From: Methanosarcina sp. KYL-1
GTDB taxonomy: Archaea > Halobacteriota > Methanosarcinia > Methanosarcinales > Methanosarcinaceae
Direction: 5' to 3'
DNA: 64,000 nucleotides
Assembly (NCBI RefSeq): GCF_024372725.1
Contig: NZ_VOUA01000005.1
Location: 95,158 to 159,157 of the forward strand
Shown: positions 49,226 to 56,962 of the stretch, piece by piece
How positions within the stretch are numbered: position 1 is the first letter of the stretch
Layout of the letters: every line of letters starts with the position of its first letter
Position numbers and translations under genes: made by a program
The notes under the pieces: generated by a model
What the model saw: only the letters and a program-made list of their open reading frames with translations
Told to the model about the DNA's origin: nothing
Databases searched by the model: none

Positions 49226-51268
49226 TTAAAGCCCTATAGCCATCCTGAAAAGGACTATCAGCCCGAAAAAGAGGTTCAGGCCCACGAGCCCTCCGAACAC
49301 CAGCAGGCCCATCTGGATCATGCCAGCGTTTTTCTTGAAGAATGTGAGGCTTCCGTCCAGGGTTTCAAGGGATTCGTTCACTTTTGAGAGGGCTTTTCTC
49401 GATTCCTCCAGGTTTTCGTTCAGGGTATCGAGTACGGCATCGACCTTTGGCTGTTCCCCGGTCCTGACCTGTTCCAGGACCCCATGGGCTTCTTCCAGGT
49501 TTTCGTTCAGGGTTTCAAGCACAGTATCGATTCTTGCCTGCTCTTCGGTATGCAGGTGTTCAAGTACCCCGTGCACTTCTTCGAGGGTCTCGTTAAGGTT
49601 GTCAAGCACAGCATCTATTCTTGCCTGTTCCTTGGTGCGGAGGTGCTCAAGCACTCCGTGCACTTCTTCGAGAGTCTGCGGGATGAGGCCCGGCTCTTCT
49701 TCCCATCTGTACCTCAGGATATCGGACCTGCGCTCGAATTTCTGCACCTGCCGTTCATAAAAGGAGGTCTGGGCCCTGAAATAATCGAGGTTTTTCTGGA
49801 ACCCGTCAAACTTCGTGTTCAGGCTTGCCGAGATCCTTGCGGCCTGGGGCTGCCTGCTCCTTGCAGAGATTTTTGAGGCTCCGGAAAGGGAAAATTTCAG
49901 GCCTTTCAGGATTTCCGGGTCGATTTTTGCATACGCGGTTTCCGAAACATTTTCAGGAACCGCACTTTTCAGAGCGAGCCCTGCATCTTTTGCCTGCAGG
50001 TCAGGGGCAGATACCTCCTCAGGAGCAGGTACTTCCATGGGTGCAGATACCACTGGAGTAGATACCGCAGGAACAGGTGCATTCCTTTCCAGGGTTCTGG
50101 TTTCAAGCTTTGCCTCCTTCCCTGTGACCTGGCCTGCCAGATTTTCTATTTTTCTATCGGCGACTTCCCCTGTTACTTTTCCTGTTACTTTTTCTGCTAT
50201 TTCTCCTGCTACTTCCCCTGCTATTTTTTCTGCTGCTTTTCCTGCACCTGCCGCTTCTTCTACTGCTCTCTCTGCGTGTGTTTCCCCGGGCCTTTCCTTC
50301 AGGATTTCCTCCGGGATTTTTCCTGCACTTTCCGAATTGAGGGACTCTGAAACCACGGGCCCCGAAATCTCAGGGCCTGCCGGAAGATGTGCACCTTCAA
50401 GGATGTCGGTTACATTTTCAGCGGCTCCGGGAGTCCAGGGGATAACCGGTCCTGCCTCGGCCAGTTTTACCCATTTGCTGTTGATCTCGAATTCCTTTTC
50501 AGGAAGTGCTTTTATTGCGTCTGCAAACTGGAGGGCAAGTTTGTCCTTCCTGCCCAGCAGGGCTTCGAAGTACTCCCTGTCATTTTTCAGCCTTTCAAGC
50601 TTCTCTTTTACTGCAGGCGAAAGCCCGGCCTCCGGGATGAGCACTTTCCTTCTGGTGACAAAAAGTTTCTTGACTTCTTTTAAGACTTCTTCGCTGACTT
50701 CGAGGTTGTCATCTACGGAGTCCAGGATATCTTCAATCCGGGGCTGTTCCAGGGTGTTGAAGCGCTCAAGCACCTCTTTTGCGCTGTAGATCCCCTGGGT
50801 CAGCACCCCGGGTTCCTGGTAGAGGATTTCCGTAATCTCAGTGTTGACTGCCGCAAGTCTTGCGAGCAGCCGGAAGCTCTCAAGCATCCTGCTCCAGTCC
50901 GTGAGCATGTCCCAGAAGTCAAAACTGAAGTGTGCCGCGTCCTCGACCCCCAGTTCCCTGAGGGCAGCCTCAATTTCCTGTTTCTCCTCCCTGAGGTCGG
51001 AAAGCCGTTCTTTTTCTTCTTCCCATAGCTCGTCCTCATCCCGCGGGCTCATCCGCCTGATCGTTATAAGTTCCTCGGCTTCGGCAAGCAGCGAGTTGAG
51101 CTGCTCTCCCACAGCCTCAAGGGTGGACCCTATCACCGCAATGGCCATCCCGGCTTCTTCTGCCGCTTTTCCTGCGCTGTCTGCAGCATTCCCTGCCTTG
51201 TAGGCTGCCTTTCCAATATTGTACAGCCCTCCGGTAGCTATCCCAAAGACAATATCATCCCATGCCAT
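49226..51268 (-). CDS. Coiled-coil protein with C-terminal membrane helix
   Basis: 680 residues from the ATG at 51268, which has AAGGTGAGG just before it. N-terminus: MAWDDIVFGIATGGLYNIGK and a Gly/Ala-rich segment. About 310-450 is low-complexity Ala/Glu/Val/Pro (GEVAGEIAEKVTGKVTGEVA). About 545-645 contains a 33-residue module, LEEVHGVLEHL(R/H)T(K/E)EQARID, in three near-identical copies. The final 30 residues are one hydrophobic helix (MGLLVFGGLVGLNLFFGLIV). Looks like a tethered rod protein; no named family. Could resemble chemoreceptor- or tail-tape-like rods, but no signalling domain is seen. Confidence 0.8.
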   Translation of the reverse strand: MAWDDIVFGIATGGLYNIGKAAYKAGNAADSAGKAAEEAGMAIAVIGSTLEAVGEQLNSLLAEAEELITIRRMSPRDEDELWEEEKERLSDLREEKQEIEAALRELGVEDAAHFSFDFWDMLTDWSRMLESFRLLARLAAVNTEITEILYQEPGVLTQGIYSAKEVLERFNTLEQPRIEDILDSVDDNLEVSEEVLKEVKKLFVTRRKVLIPEAGLSPAVKEKLERLKNDREYFEALLGRKDKLALQFADAIKALPEKEFEINSKWVKLAEAGPVIPWTPGAAENVTDILEGAHLPAGPEISGPVVSESLNSESAGKIPEEILKERPGETHAERAVEEAAGAGKAAEKIAGEVAGEIAEKVTGKVTGEVADRKIENLAGQVTGKEAKLETRTLERNAPVPAVSTPVVSAPMEVPAPEEVSAPDLQAKDAGLALKSAVPENVSETAYAKIDPEILKGLKFSLSGASKISARSRQPQAARISASLNTKFDGFQKNLDYFRAQTSFYERQVQKFERRSDILRYRWEEEPGLIPQTLEEVHGVLEHLRTKEQARIDAVLDNLNETLEEVHGVLEHLHTEEQARIDTVLETLNENLEEAHGVLEQVRTGEQPKVDAVLDTLNENLEESRKALSKVNESLETLDGSLTFFKKNAGMIQMGLLVFGGLVGLNLFFGLIVLFRMAIGL

Positions 51269-51615
51269 TTTCCTCACCTTTTTCCTTGTTTTTAAATTCC
51301 TGTTTCCGAAACCCTGTTTCTTAAGCTTCTATCCGGTCCTGTCAAGTTCAAAATTTTAATTCAAAATTATTTTACTCAGAATTATTTATAAATATTTTTC
51401 TATTTTTTCAACGACAAATTAAAAAATGGAATCAGAAGCTGTGGAGTAGGAAAAGGACTCCCGGACTTTACATGAAATCCTGGCCAATAAAATAGAATCA
51501 GTCGGGCGACATTCGGGCAACATTCGGGTGAAATCGGGGTAATAATCGGGCTGGCAGTTGGGCAGCAGCCGGCAGTGAATAAAGTATATGTAACACTCCA
51601 AATAAACAATATAAT

Positions 51616-52404
51616 GTGACCGGCGATATCATCTCCAGTATTCGGGTGGATTTAGTGCAGAGTGTTGACGAGAAGACGAAAAGCAGTTACCAGCGTTTTT
51701 TCAAGGAAGAGGTGAAGTGCTACGGGGTAAAAAGTGCCGCAGTGGGAAAAGTTGCAAAAAAATATTTCAAAGAAATCGGGCAGGAAAGCAACACGGTCAA
51801 AGCAGCCAGGGCAGACAAAACAGGCAAAGCAGGTAAAGCAGGCAAAGAAGACAAAGCAAACAAAAAAGAAGTCTTTTTCCTCTGTGAAGAGCTCCTTGAG
51901 TCGGACTACTGCGAAGAAGCTTTCATAGCCTTTGAATGGGCTTACCTGGTACGAAAAGATTACTCGGAAGACGACTTCCCCATGTTTGAGCGCTGGATTG
52001 AAAAGTATGTCAACAACTGGGCGAAGTGTGATACCCTCTGCAACCATGCCGTAGGCTCCTTTATCGAACAGTTCCCTGCCTACGTCGAAAATCTCAAAGC
52101 CTGGACAAAATCCGACAACCGGTGGCTCAGGCGGGCTGCAGCCGTAAGCCTGGTCCTGCCTGCCCGCAGGGGCAATTTCCTTTCAGACATTTTCAAAATC
52201 GCAGACCACCTGCTGAAAGACGAGGACGACCTGGTCCGGAAAGGCTACGGCTGGATGCTCAAGGAAGCAAGCAAACCCCACCAGCAGGAAGTCTTCGAAT
52301 ACGTAATGAAAAACAAAAAAGAGATGCCCAGGACTGCACTCCGGTATGCGATCGAAAAACTCCCTGAAGACCTGAGGGCCAGGGCGATGGAAAAAGACAG
52401 CTAA
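51616..52404 (+). CDS. AlkD-like DNA alkylation repair family protein
   Basis: 262 residues of helical HEAT-like structure, matching the DNA alkylation repair family: FFKEEVKCYGVKSAAVGKVA, CDTLCNHAVGSFIEQFPAYV, SDNRWLRRAAAVSLVLPARR, VRKGYGWMLKEASKPHQQEV. Members remove positively charged alkylated bases; the Trp/Arg motif WLRRAAAVS is the DNA-contact region. A Lys/Ala-rich insertion (about residues 63-84, KTGKAGKAGKEDKANK) is unusual. GTG start at 51616, about 33 bases after a TATA-like AGTATATGTA. Confidence 0.87.
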   Translation: MTGDIISSIRVDLVQSVDEKTKSSYQRFFKEEVKCYGVKSAAVGKVAKKYFKEIGQESNTVKAARADKTGKAGKAGKEDKANKKEVFFLCEELLESDYCEEAFIAFEWAYLVRKDYSEDDFPMFERWIEKYVNNWAKCDTLCNHAVGSFIEQFPAYVENLKAWTKSDNRWLRRAAAVSLVLPARRGNFLSDIFKIADHLLKDEDDLVRKGYGWMLKEASKPHQQEVFEYVMKNKKEMPRTALRYAIEKLPEDLRARAMEKDS

Positions 52405-52485
52405 ATTGATAAGCGAAGGGAATGGAAAAAATGGTTATAAAATATAAATTCGGATAATAAAAAAATAAAGGAGGAAAGCAGACAG

Positions 52486-52557
52486 ATGAGCAATAGACAA
52501 GTAGACAAAAACTATCGCGGAAAGATGGCAGATAGAAGGAATCAGGAAACAAACTAA
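52486..52557 (+). CDS. Candidate 23-residue basic microprotein
   Basis: Begins MSNRQVDKNYRGKMADRRNQ and ends ETN. Rich in Arg, Lys and Asn. The upstream signals are unusually complete for so short an ORF: TATAAAATATAAATT at 52436-52450 and AAAGGAGG about 11 bases before the ATG. May be a real small protein or a leader peptide. Confidence 0.35.
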   Translation: MSNRQVDKNYRGKMADRRNQETN

Positions 52558-52651
52558 CACAGCACCCCCATACTGCATTTGCTCTCCCTTTCTCCCCCCA
52601 TATATCCCATTTTACCGGTAGATCCGGTCTATACAAGCTATTTTCTGTCTC

Positions 52652-53418
52652 CCAATTAAAATATGGTTTTCACAAGTATTTTTTTCTATTTATTCAGGTG
52701 TGTTAATAGTTGGCACTGAGATATTTTTGGTGGTAACTTTTGTGGCTTTTCGTAATTTTTGGTTTTTTGACGCTTCTGCTTTTTTCCGGGCTGCTTGCAT
52801 GGGGAGGCCGGGTTTCTTATTTCTTGAGATGGAGTGTGAAGCTTTAATATGAAACTTTGAGAAACCATGCATGAAGGCAGCTTAAAGGGCTTGTTGAAGG
52901 ACAAGGAAGGATAACCGGTGGACAAAAGAACCGATGGACAGAAGGATAAACAGATGGGCAAAAGAAACAGCATAAGTATGCAAAAAAGGTAACAGAAGGA
53001 TTAAACTAAGGAGATGAAATCAGCAATCACAGAGTTTGGAGGAAAATGAATGAAGAGTTGGGAGTAGAAGAAAGTAGAAGTAGAAGAGAGTGGGATAAGG
53101 GAGAAAGGATCTTTTAAGATGCAGTACCCCTCTTGCATCTCTGGTCCTTTGCTCCCGAATATTCACATAGCCAGCCGATGTTTTCCGACTTACCTTACCC
53201 TTCTCCTTGACCCGATTGAGCGTTTTTCTCCCTTTATAATTTTTTCACATACTTGCCGGAATTTCCGGTTCGCTGAACCATCTCCTTGACCCAATTACAT
53301 AAATGTTTTCACAAGTATTTTGTTCTATTTATTCAAAGATGTTAAAGGTTGAGCACTCAGATGTTTTTAATAGTAAGTTTTGTGGCTTTTTGAGGATTTT
53401 GAGTCTTTTTTTGACTTA
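52652..53418. repeat. Imperfect ~125-bp direct repeat pair
   Basis: Copy A from 52652 to about 52780 and copy B from 53291 to about 53418. Shared blocks: CCAATTA, GTTTTCACAAGTATTTT, TTCTATTTATTCA, GATGTT or a near form, TTTTGTGGCTTTT. The copies are 639 bp apart between the AlkD-like gene and cas6. No ORF inside them. Confidence 0.8.
53014..53140 (+). other. Two coupled micro-ORFs and a hairpin
   Basis: ORF one, 53014-53049 (11 codons, MKSAITEFGGK), with AAGGAG at its ATG. Its TGA overlaps the ATG of ORF two, 53046-53117 (23 codons, MNEELGVEESRSRREWDKGE...), in the ATGA arrangement of coupled genes. A 7-bp stem AGATGCA ... TGCATCT (53117-53123, 53134-53140) begins on the second stop. Could be coincidence. 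Confidence 0.25.
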
Positions 53419-53494
53419 TTTGAGATATTTTGTTTTTTATTTCTTTGTATAATATATGAAACTCTTGAGGGCGGGGTGGAAATAGGTGGGGTAA

Positions 53495-53734
53495 GAGCGT
53501 GTCTTAAAATTCAATTTGACTATACAATTGGAATAGGACTCACGGATTTGGATCAAAAATCGGTAGTGTTAAACCGTTAAATGTCTAAAGTGTAAATTTT
53601 GACCATGATGTCTAATGCATTTGATTTTATGCATCGGGTGAATGAGTCTTATGTAATTAATTTACAGTCTGAACTTAAGACCAAAAAAGCCTACCATCCA
53701 AATGTAGAAATGGTTTGAATTTTAAGACAGCCTC
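53495..53734. mobile_element. MITE-like element with terminal inverted repeats
   Basis: The ends carry a 15-bp perfect inverted repeat, TGTCTTAAAATTCAA at 53500-53514 and its complement at 53715-53729; allowing one swap, the match extends outward to GAG/CTC (53495, 53734). The element is 240 bp, has no transposase, and is flanked by TAA on both sides, consistent with a 3-bp target duplication (as in some IS5-family members). Its right end is about 55 bp before the cas6 TATA box. Confidence 0.7.
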
Positions 53735-53788
53735 TAAGAGAGGTGGTGTTACTGGATTTATTGCAAATTTTTTTCAGATCCTGCATTC

Positions 53789-53800
53789 AACTATATATAC
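53789..53800 (+). promoter_or_regulatory. TATA box of cas6
   Basis: AACTATATATAC centred about 27 bases before the cas6 ATG (53822). Transcription would start at or near the start codon, giving a leaderless mRNA. There is also no ribosome-binding site before the ATG. Confidence 0.55.
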
Positions 53801-53821
53801 AAAATATTACAATAGTTCTGT

Positions 53822-54586
53822 ATGAGATGCAGGATAAGTGTAAGAAAAGCATCCCCTGGTCCGCTTCATTATGATTATCAGTATGGGCTTGCCTCGATGC
53901 TTTATTTGAAGCTGGCTACTTCCAATATAGAGCTCGCAAATGCCATTCACAGCAAGCAGGGGTTTAAGTTTTATACGTTTTCCAACCTCATTCTTGAAGA
54001 CAGAATCCCGGATAAGAATGGATTGAATTTCCGGGCAGCTCACTTTTTCCTGTCATCTCCTGATCCCGAGTTCATAAGGAGTTTTGCGGAAGGGCTTTTG
54101 CTCGAACCGGAGTTTTTCCTGGGAAATAAAGAGAACAATACGAATTTTGTGATCGAAAGAATTGAAGTACTTCCTTCTATAAGGTTTGAAGATAAGTGTG
54201 TTTTCAGGACCCTTTCTCCAGTATATGTAAAAACCCTGAGAAAACAGGAAGATAGACTGGTTGAGTTTGATCTTTATCCAAAGGATTCAAAGTTCCATGA
54301 GAACCTGCATAAAAATCTGCTTGCAAGATATGAAGAATTCTATGGGCAAAAAGTAGACAAAGACTTTTTTGAAGTTCTGGGTGTCAGAAATTTCAAGCCC
54401 AAACGCGTGACAGTGGAAAATAATTTCCGACGCTGTAGTCTTATGGACCTTACTTTGTCAGCAAACCCGAAACTACTGGAGTTTGCCTATGATGCAGGGC
54501 TTGGTGAAAAAAACGCAATGGGTTTCGGATGCGTGGATATTCTGGAAGTGGGTGGTATTCAGGTGAACAAGGTCGAAAGTAAATGA
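53822..54586 (+). CDS. cas6: CRISPR endoribonuclease Cas6
   Basis: 254 residues with two ferredoxin-like halves. The N-half starts MRCRISVRKASPGPLHYDYQ, with a His-Tyr that may be catalytic. The C-terminal glycine-rich loop LGEKNAMGFGCVDILE is the Cas6 signature. It cuts the array transcript inside each repeat, leaving an 8-nt 5' handle that would be ATTGAAAC here. First gene of the adaptation block, 30 bp before cas4. Confidence 0.93.
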   Translation: MRCRISVRKASPGPLHYDYQYGLASMLYLKLATSNIELANAIHSKQGFKFYTFSNLILEDRIPDKNGLNFRAAHFFLSSPDPEFIRSFAEGLLLEPEFFLGNKENNTNFVIERIEVLPSIRFEDKCVFRTLSPVYVKTLRKQEDRLVEFDLYPKDSKFHENLHKNLLARYEEFYGQKVDKDFFEVLGVRNFKPKRVTVENNFRRCSLMDLTLSANPKLLEFAYDAGLGEKNAMGFGCVDILEVGGIQVNKVESK

Positions 54587-54616
54587 TGATTCAAATATAA
54601 TTTTTGAAAGGGGGAT

Positions 54617-55192
54617 TTGTATTTGGAGGATTCAATTTCTGAAGCTGAAACAAATGTGAATGCGGAGGTTTTTCTTGACTCTGTCCGAATAACCGGGGTC
54701 AAGGTAAACTATTATCATATTTGCACGACAAAGCTCTGGCTCTTTTCTCACAATATAAACCTTGAAAGGGAAAACGAGAGTGTGGCCATTGGAAAGGTGC
54801 TGCACGAAGACAGCTACAGGAAAAATCAAAAAAATGTTACTATTGACGGTATAAGCATTGATTTTGTAAAAGCTGGAAAGAAAGTTGAGATTCACGAAGT
54901 TAAGAAAAGCAAAAAAATGGATGATGCGGACAGGGCTCAGCTTTTGTTTTACCTTTACTACCTCAAGAAAAAAGGTTTTGATGCGGTCGGGGTCTTAAAT
55001 TATCCTTTATTGAATAAAACTGAAAAATTTGAACTGAGCCTCGAAGATGAAACAGGTATAGAAAGAGATATCGAGAATATCAAAAAACTGGTTGTTGGTC
55101 CAATGCCTTTCCCAATGCGTAAAAAGATATGTCCAAAGTGTGCTTACCAGGAATTTTGTTTCTGCGGGGACAGCGGTGGAGCCGAAACCTGA
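54617..55192 (+). CDS. cas4: Cas4, CRISPR adaptation nuclease
   Basis: 191 residues. Visible: VNYYHICTTKLWLFSHNINL (first Cys of the Fe-S cluster), GKVLHEDSYRKN, IDFVKAGKKVEIHEVKKSKK (RecB-type Glu-x-Lys catalytic motif), and the C-terminal cluster cysteines KICPKCAYQEFCFC. Cas4 trims prespacers and selects the PAM with Cas1-Cas2. Start is TTG: the one at 54623 fits the GAAAGGGGGA site better than the one at 54617. Confidence 0.93.
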   Translation: MYLEDSISEAETNVNAEVFLDSVRITGVKVNYYHICTTKLWLFSHNINLERENESVAIGKVLHEDSYRKNQKNVTIDGISIDFVKAGKKVEIHEVKKSKKMDDADRAQLLFYLYYLKKKGFDAVGVLNYPLLNKTEKFELSLEDETGIERDIENIKKLVVGPMPFPMRKKICPKCAYQEFCFCGDSGGAET

Positions 55193-55357
55193 AAGAGTCA
55201 AACCTAAGCGGGTCAAACCTGAAAAGAGTCTGATGAATACTTTCCAGCGAAGCACGGTCTAATGAAGTACAAAGCCATCTAATGAAGTATGAAACCTTAA
55301 GAAGACAAAGGGGGTAAAAGAATCCGAGAAGACTTTTATATTTTACAGGACGGGATT

Positions 55358-56323
55358 TTGAAAAGGAAAGAAAACACGGTCTACTTTGAAAATAAGGACG
55401 GCAGAAAGATCCTGCCAATAAATAAAATAAGTTCGATATTTGCTTACGGAAATCTTTCTTTTTCATCCGGTGTGGTCTCGTACCTTTCAAAGGAAGGCAT
55501 ACCTATTCACTTTTTTAATTATTACGGCTTCTACGAGGGTTCAATGTACCCGCGGGAAACCCTGATAAGCGGAGACCTGGTGATCCGGCAGGCTGAACAT
55601 TACATTGACCCTGAAAGGCGGCTGTGTCTTGCAGGGAAATTTATCGAGGGTGCCTGCGGAAATATCCTGAAGAACCTCAGGTATTATGCAAGGAGCAAGG
55701 AGGAAATCAGGGAGACAGTTGAAGGTTATGTAGCTTCTATAGAATCCGAATTTTCCCGCTTGGACGGTGCAGAAACCGTCCCTTCCATGATGCAGGTCGA
55801 AGGCAAAATCCGGGAACTTTATTACAACGCACTTGATGAAATCTTACCCGAGGAATACCGGATAATAAAAAGAACCCGCCGCCCTCCTGAAAATAAAATG
55901 AATACTCTGATAAGTTTCGGAAACTCCCTTGTCTACTCAACTACCCTTTCCGAGATCTACAATACCCAGCTAAACCCCACGATTTCTTATCTGCATGAGC
56001 CCTTCGAACGCAGGTTTTCCCTGTCTCTGGACGTAAGTGAGATCTTCAAGCCTATTCTCGTAGACAGGATCATTTTTAAGCTGGTAAACAAAAACATGCT
56101 GGACGACAGCTGTTTTAGGGGAGAAATCGGAAACATGCTGCTCAGCGAAAAAGGCAAGAAAATCTTCCTGACAGAATACGACGAAAAGCTCAAGACCACA
56201 ATCAAGCACAAAGGCCTGGGCAGAAACGTCTCGTACAAGCGCCTTATCAGGTTAGAGCTCTATAAGCTTTCTAAGCATGTCATTGGGGCAGAGGAATACA
56301 AGCCTCTTGTTATGTGGTGGTAA
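55358..56323 (+). CDS. cas1: Cas1 integrase, type I-B
   Basis: 321 residues from the TTG at 55358. Metal-binding Glu in [17 protein letters not shown], His in [19 protein letters not shown], and Asp/Glu after it; these bind the catalytic metal. Conserved N-terminal sequence continues upstream of the TTG in frame: [20 protein letters not shown], with no ATG, GTG or TTG. An ATC at 55322 is seven bases after AAAGGGGG and would give a full-length start, suggesting a mutated ATG or a rare AUC start. With Cas2 it inserts new spacers next to the leader. Confidence 0.93.
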   Translation: MKRKENTVYFENKDGRKILPINKISSIFAYGNLSFSSGVVSYLSKEGIPIHFFNYYGFYEGSMYPRETLISGDLVIRQAEHYIDPERRLCLAGKFIEGACGNILKNLRYYARSKEEIRETVEGYVASIESEFSRLDGAETVPSMMQVEGKIRELYYNALDEILPEEYRIIKRTRRPPENKMNTLISFGNSLVYSTTLSEIYNTQLNPTISYLHEPFERRFSLSLDVSEIFKPILVDRIIFKLVNKNMLDDSCFRGEIGNMLLSEKGKKIFLTEYDEKLKTTIKHKGLGRNVSYKRLIRLELYKLSKHVIGAEEYKPLVMWW

Positions 56324-56388
56324 GATTCATTTCTGGGCAGTTCAGTAAGCCGGACAGAATGGTATGTACATGTGGATGAGGTGATAAG

Positions 56389-56652
56389 ATGTACGTGGTC
56401 ATAGTGTATGATGTGGGAGTCGAAAGGGTAAACAAAGTCAGGACCTTTCTCAGGCAGTACATGAACTGGGTCCAGAACAGTGTATTTGAAGGAGAACTCA
56501 CGAAAGCTGAGTTAATGAAAGTCAGGTCCCGGCTTAAAGAGCTGATCAATGATAACTCAGACCATATTATATTCTACAGCTCAAAAGACAGAAAATACCT
56601 TGGAATAGAAGAGCTCGGAACCCCTAAAGCTGATACGGGAAACATATTCTGA
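56389..56652 (+). CDS. cas2: Cas2
   Basis: 87 residues starting MYVVIVYDVGVERVNKVRTF, with the family's early Asp (YDV) and the LRQYMNWVQNSVFEGEL segment. Forms the dimer bridging two Cas1 dimers. 310 bp before the first repeat, on the same strand. Confidence 0.95.
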   Translation: MYVVIVYDVGVERVNKVRTFLRQYMNWVQNSVFEGELTKAELMKVRSRLKELINDNSDHIIFYSSKDRKYLGIEELGTPKADTGNIF

Positions 56653-56962
56653 ACCTTGTCTGGCCAAACTCCTCCAGTAATTTCCTTAACTCAACATTAA
56701 ATTTTTCCGTTTATATATTTAAGTGATGGGTTCCATCTCTTCTTTCTGTATTTCTCATCTTTTCGTGGATCTTTATATATCTCCTCCTGAAAGAACGATC
56801 CACGAATCCCCTCATCAAATCTTCCTCCAAAAACGGATACTTTTATATGGTGCAGAACCCAATTACATATATTCAAAAACAGCACCATTATCCCCGAATT
56901 TTCCATCTCCTTATTAATGGATTTTGCATCCGACTACCATAAAATCCGGGGTAAATTTCTTA
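56653..56962 (+). promoter_or_regulatory. CRISPR leader
   Basis: AT-rich, non-coding, between cas2 and the first repeat. Several TATA-like stretches occur (56711-56720, 56771-56780, 56866-56875). Two inverted repeats: TTCGTGGATC ... GATCCACGAA (56762-56771, 56797-56806, perfect) enclosing one TATA-like box, and ATGGTGC ... GCACCAT (56847-56853, 56882-56888). They may guide integration or array transcription. Confidence 0.7.

Noticed and set aside
49815..50789. 324-codon plus-strand Ser/Ala/Thr-rich ORF
   Set aside because: Antisense of the coiled-coil protein gene; the composition reflects complemented Glu/Ala/Lys codons.
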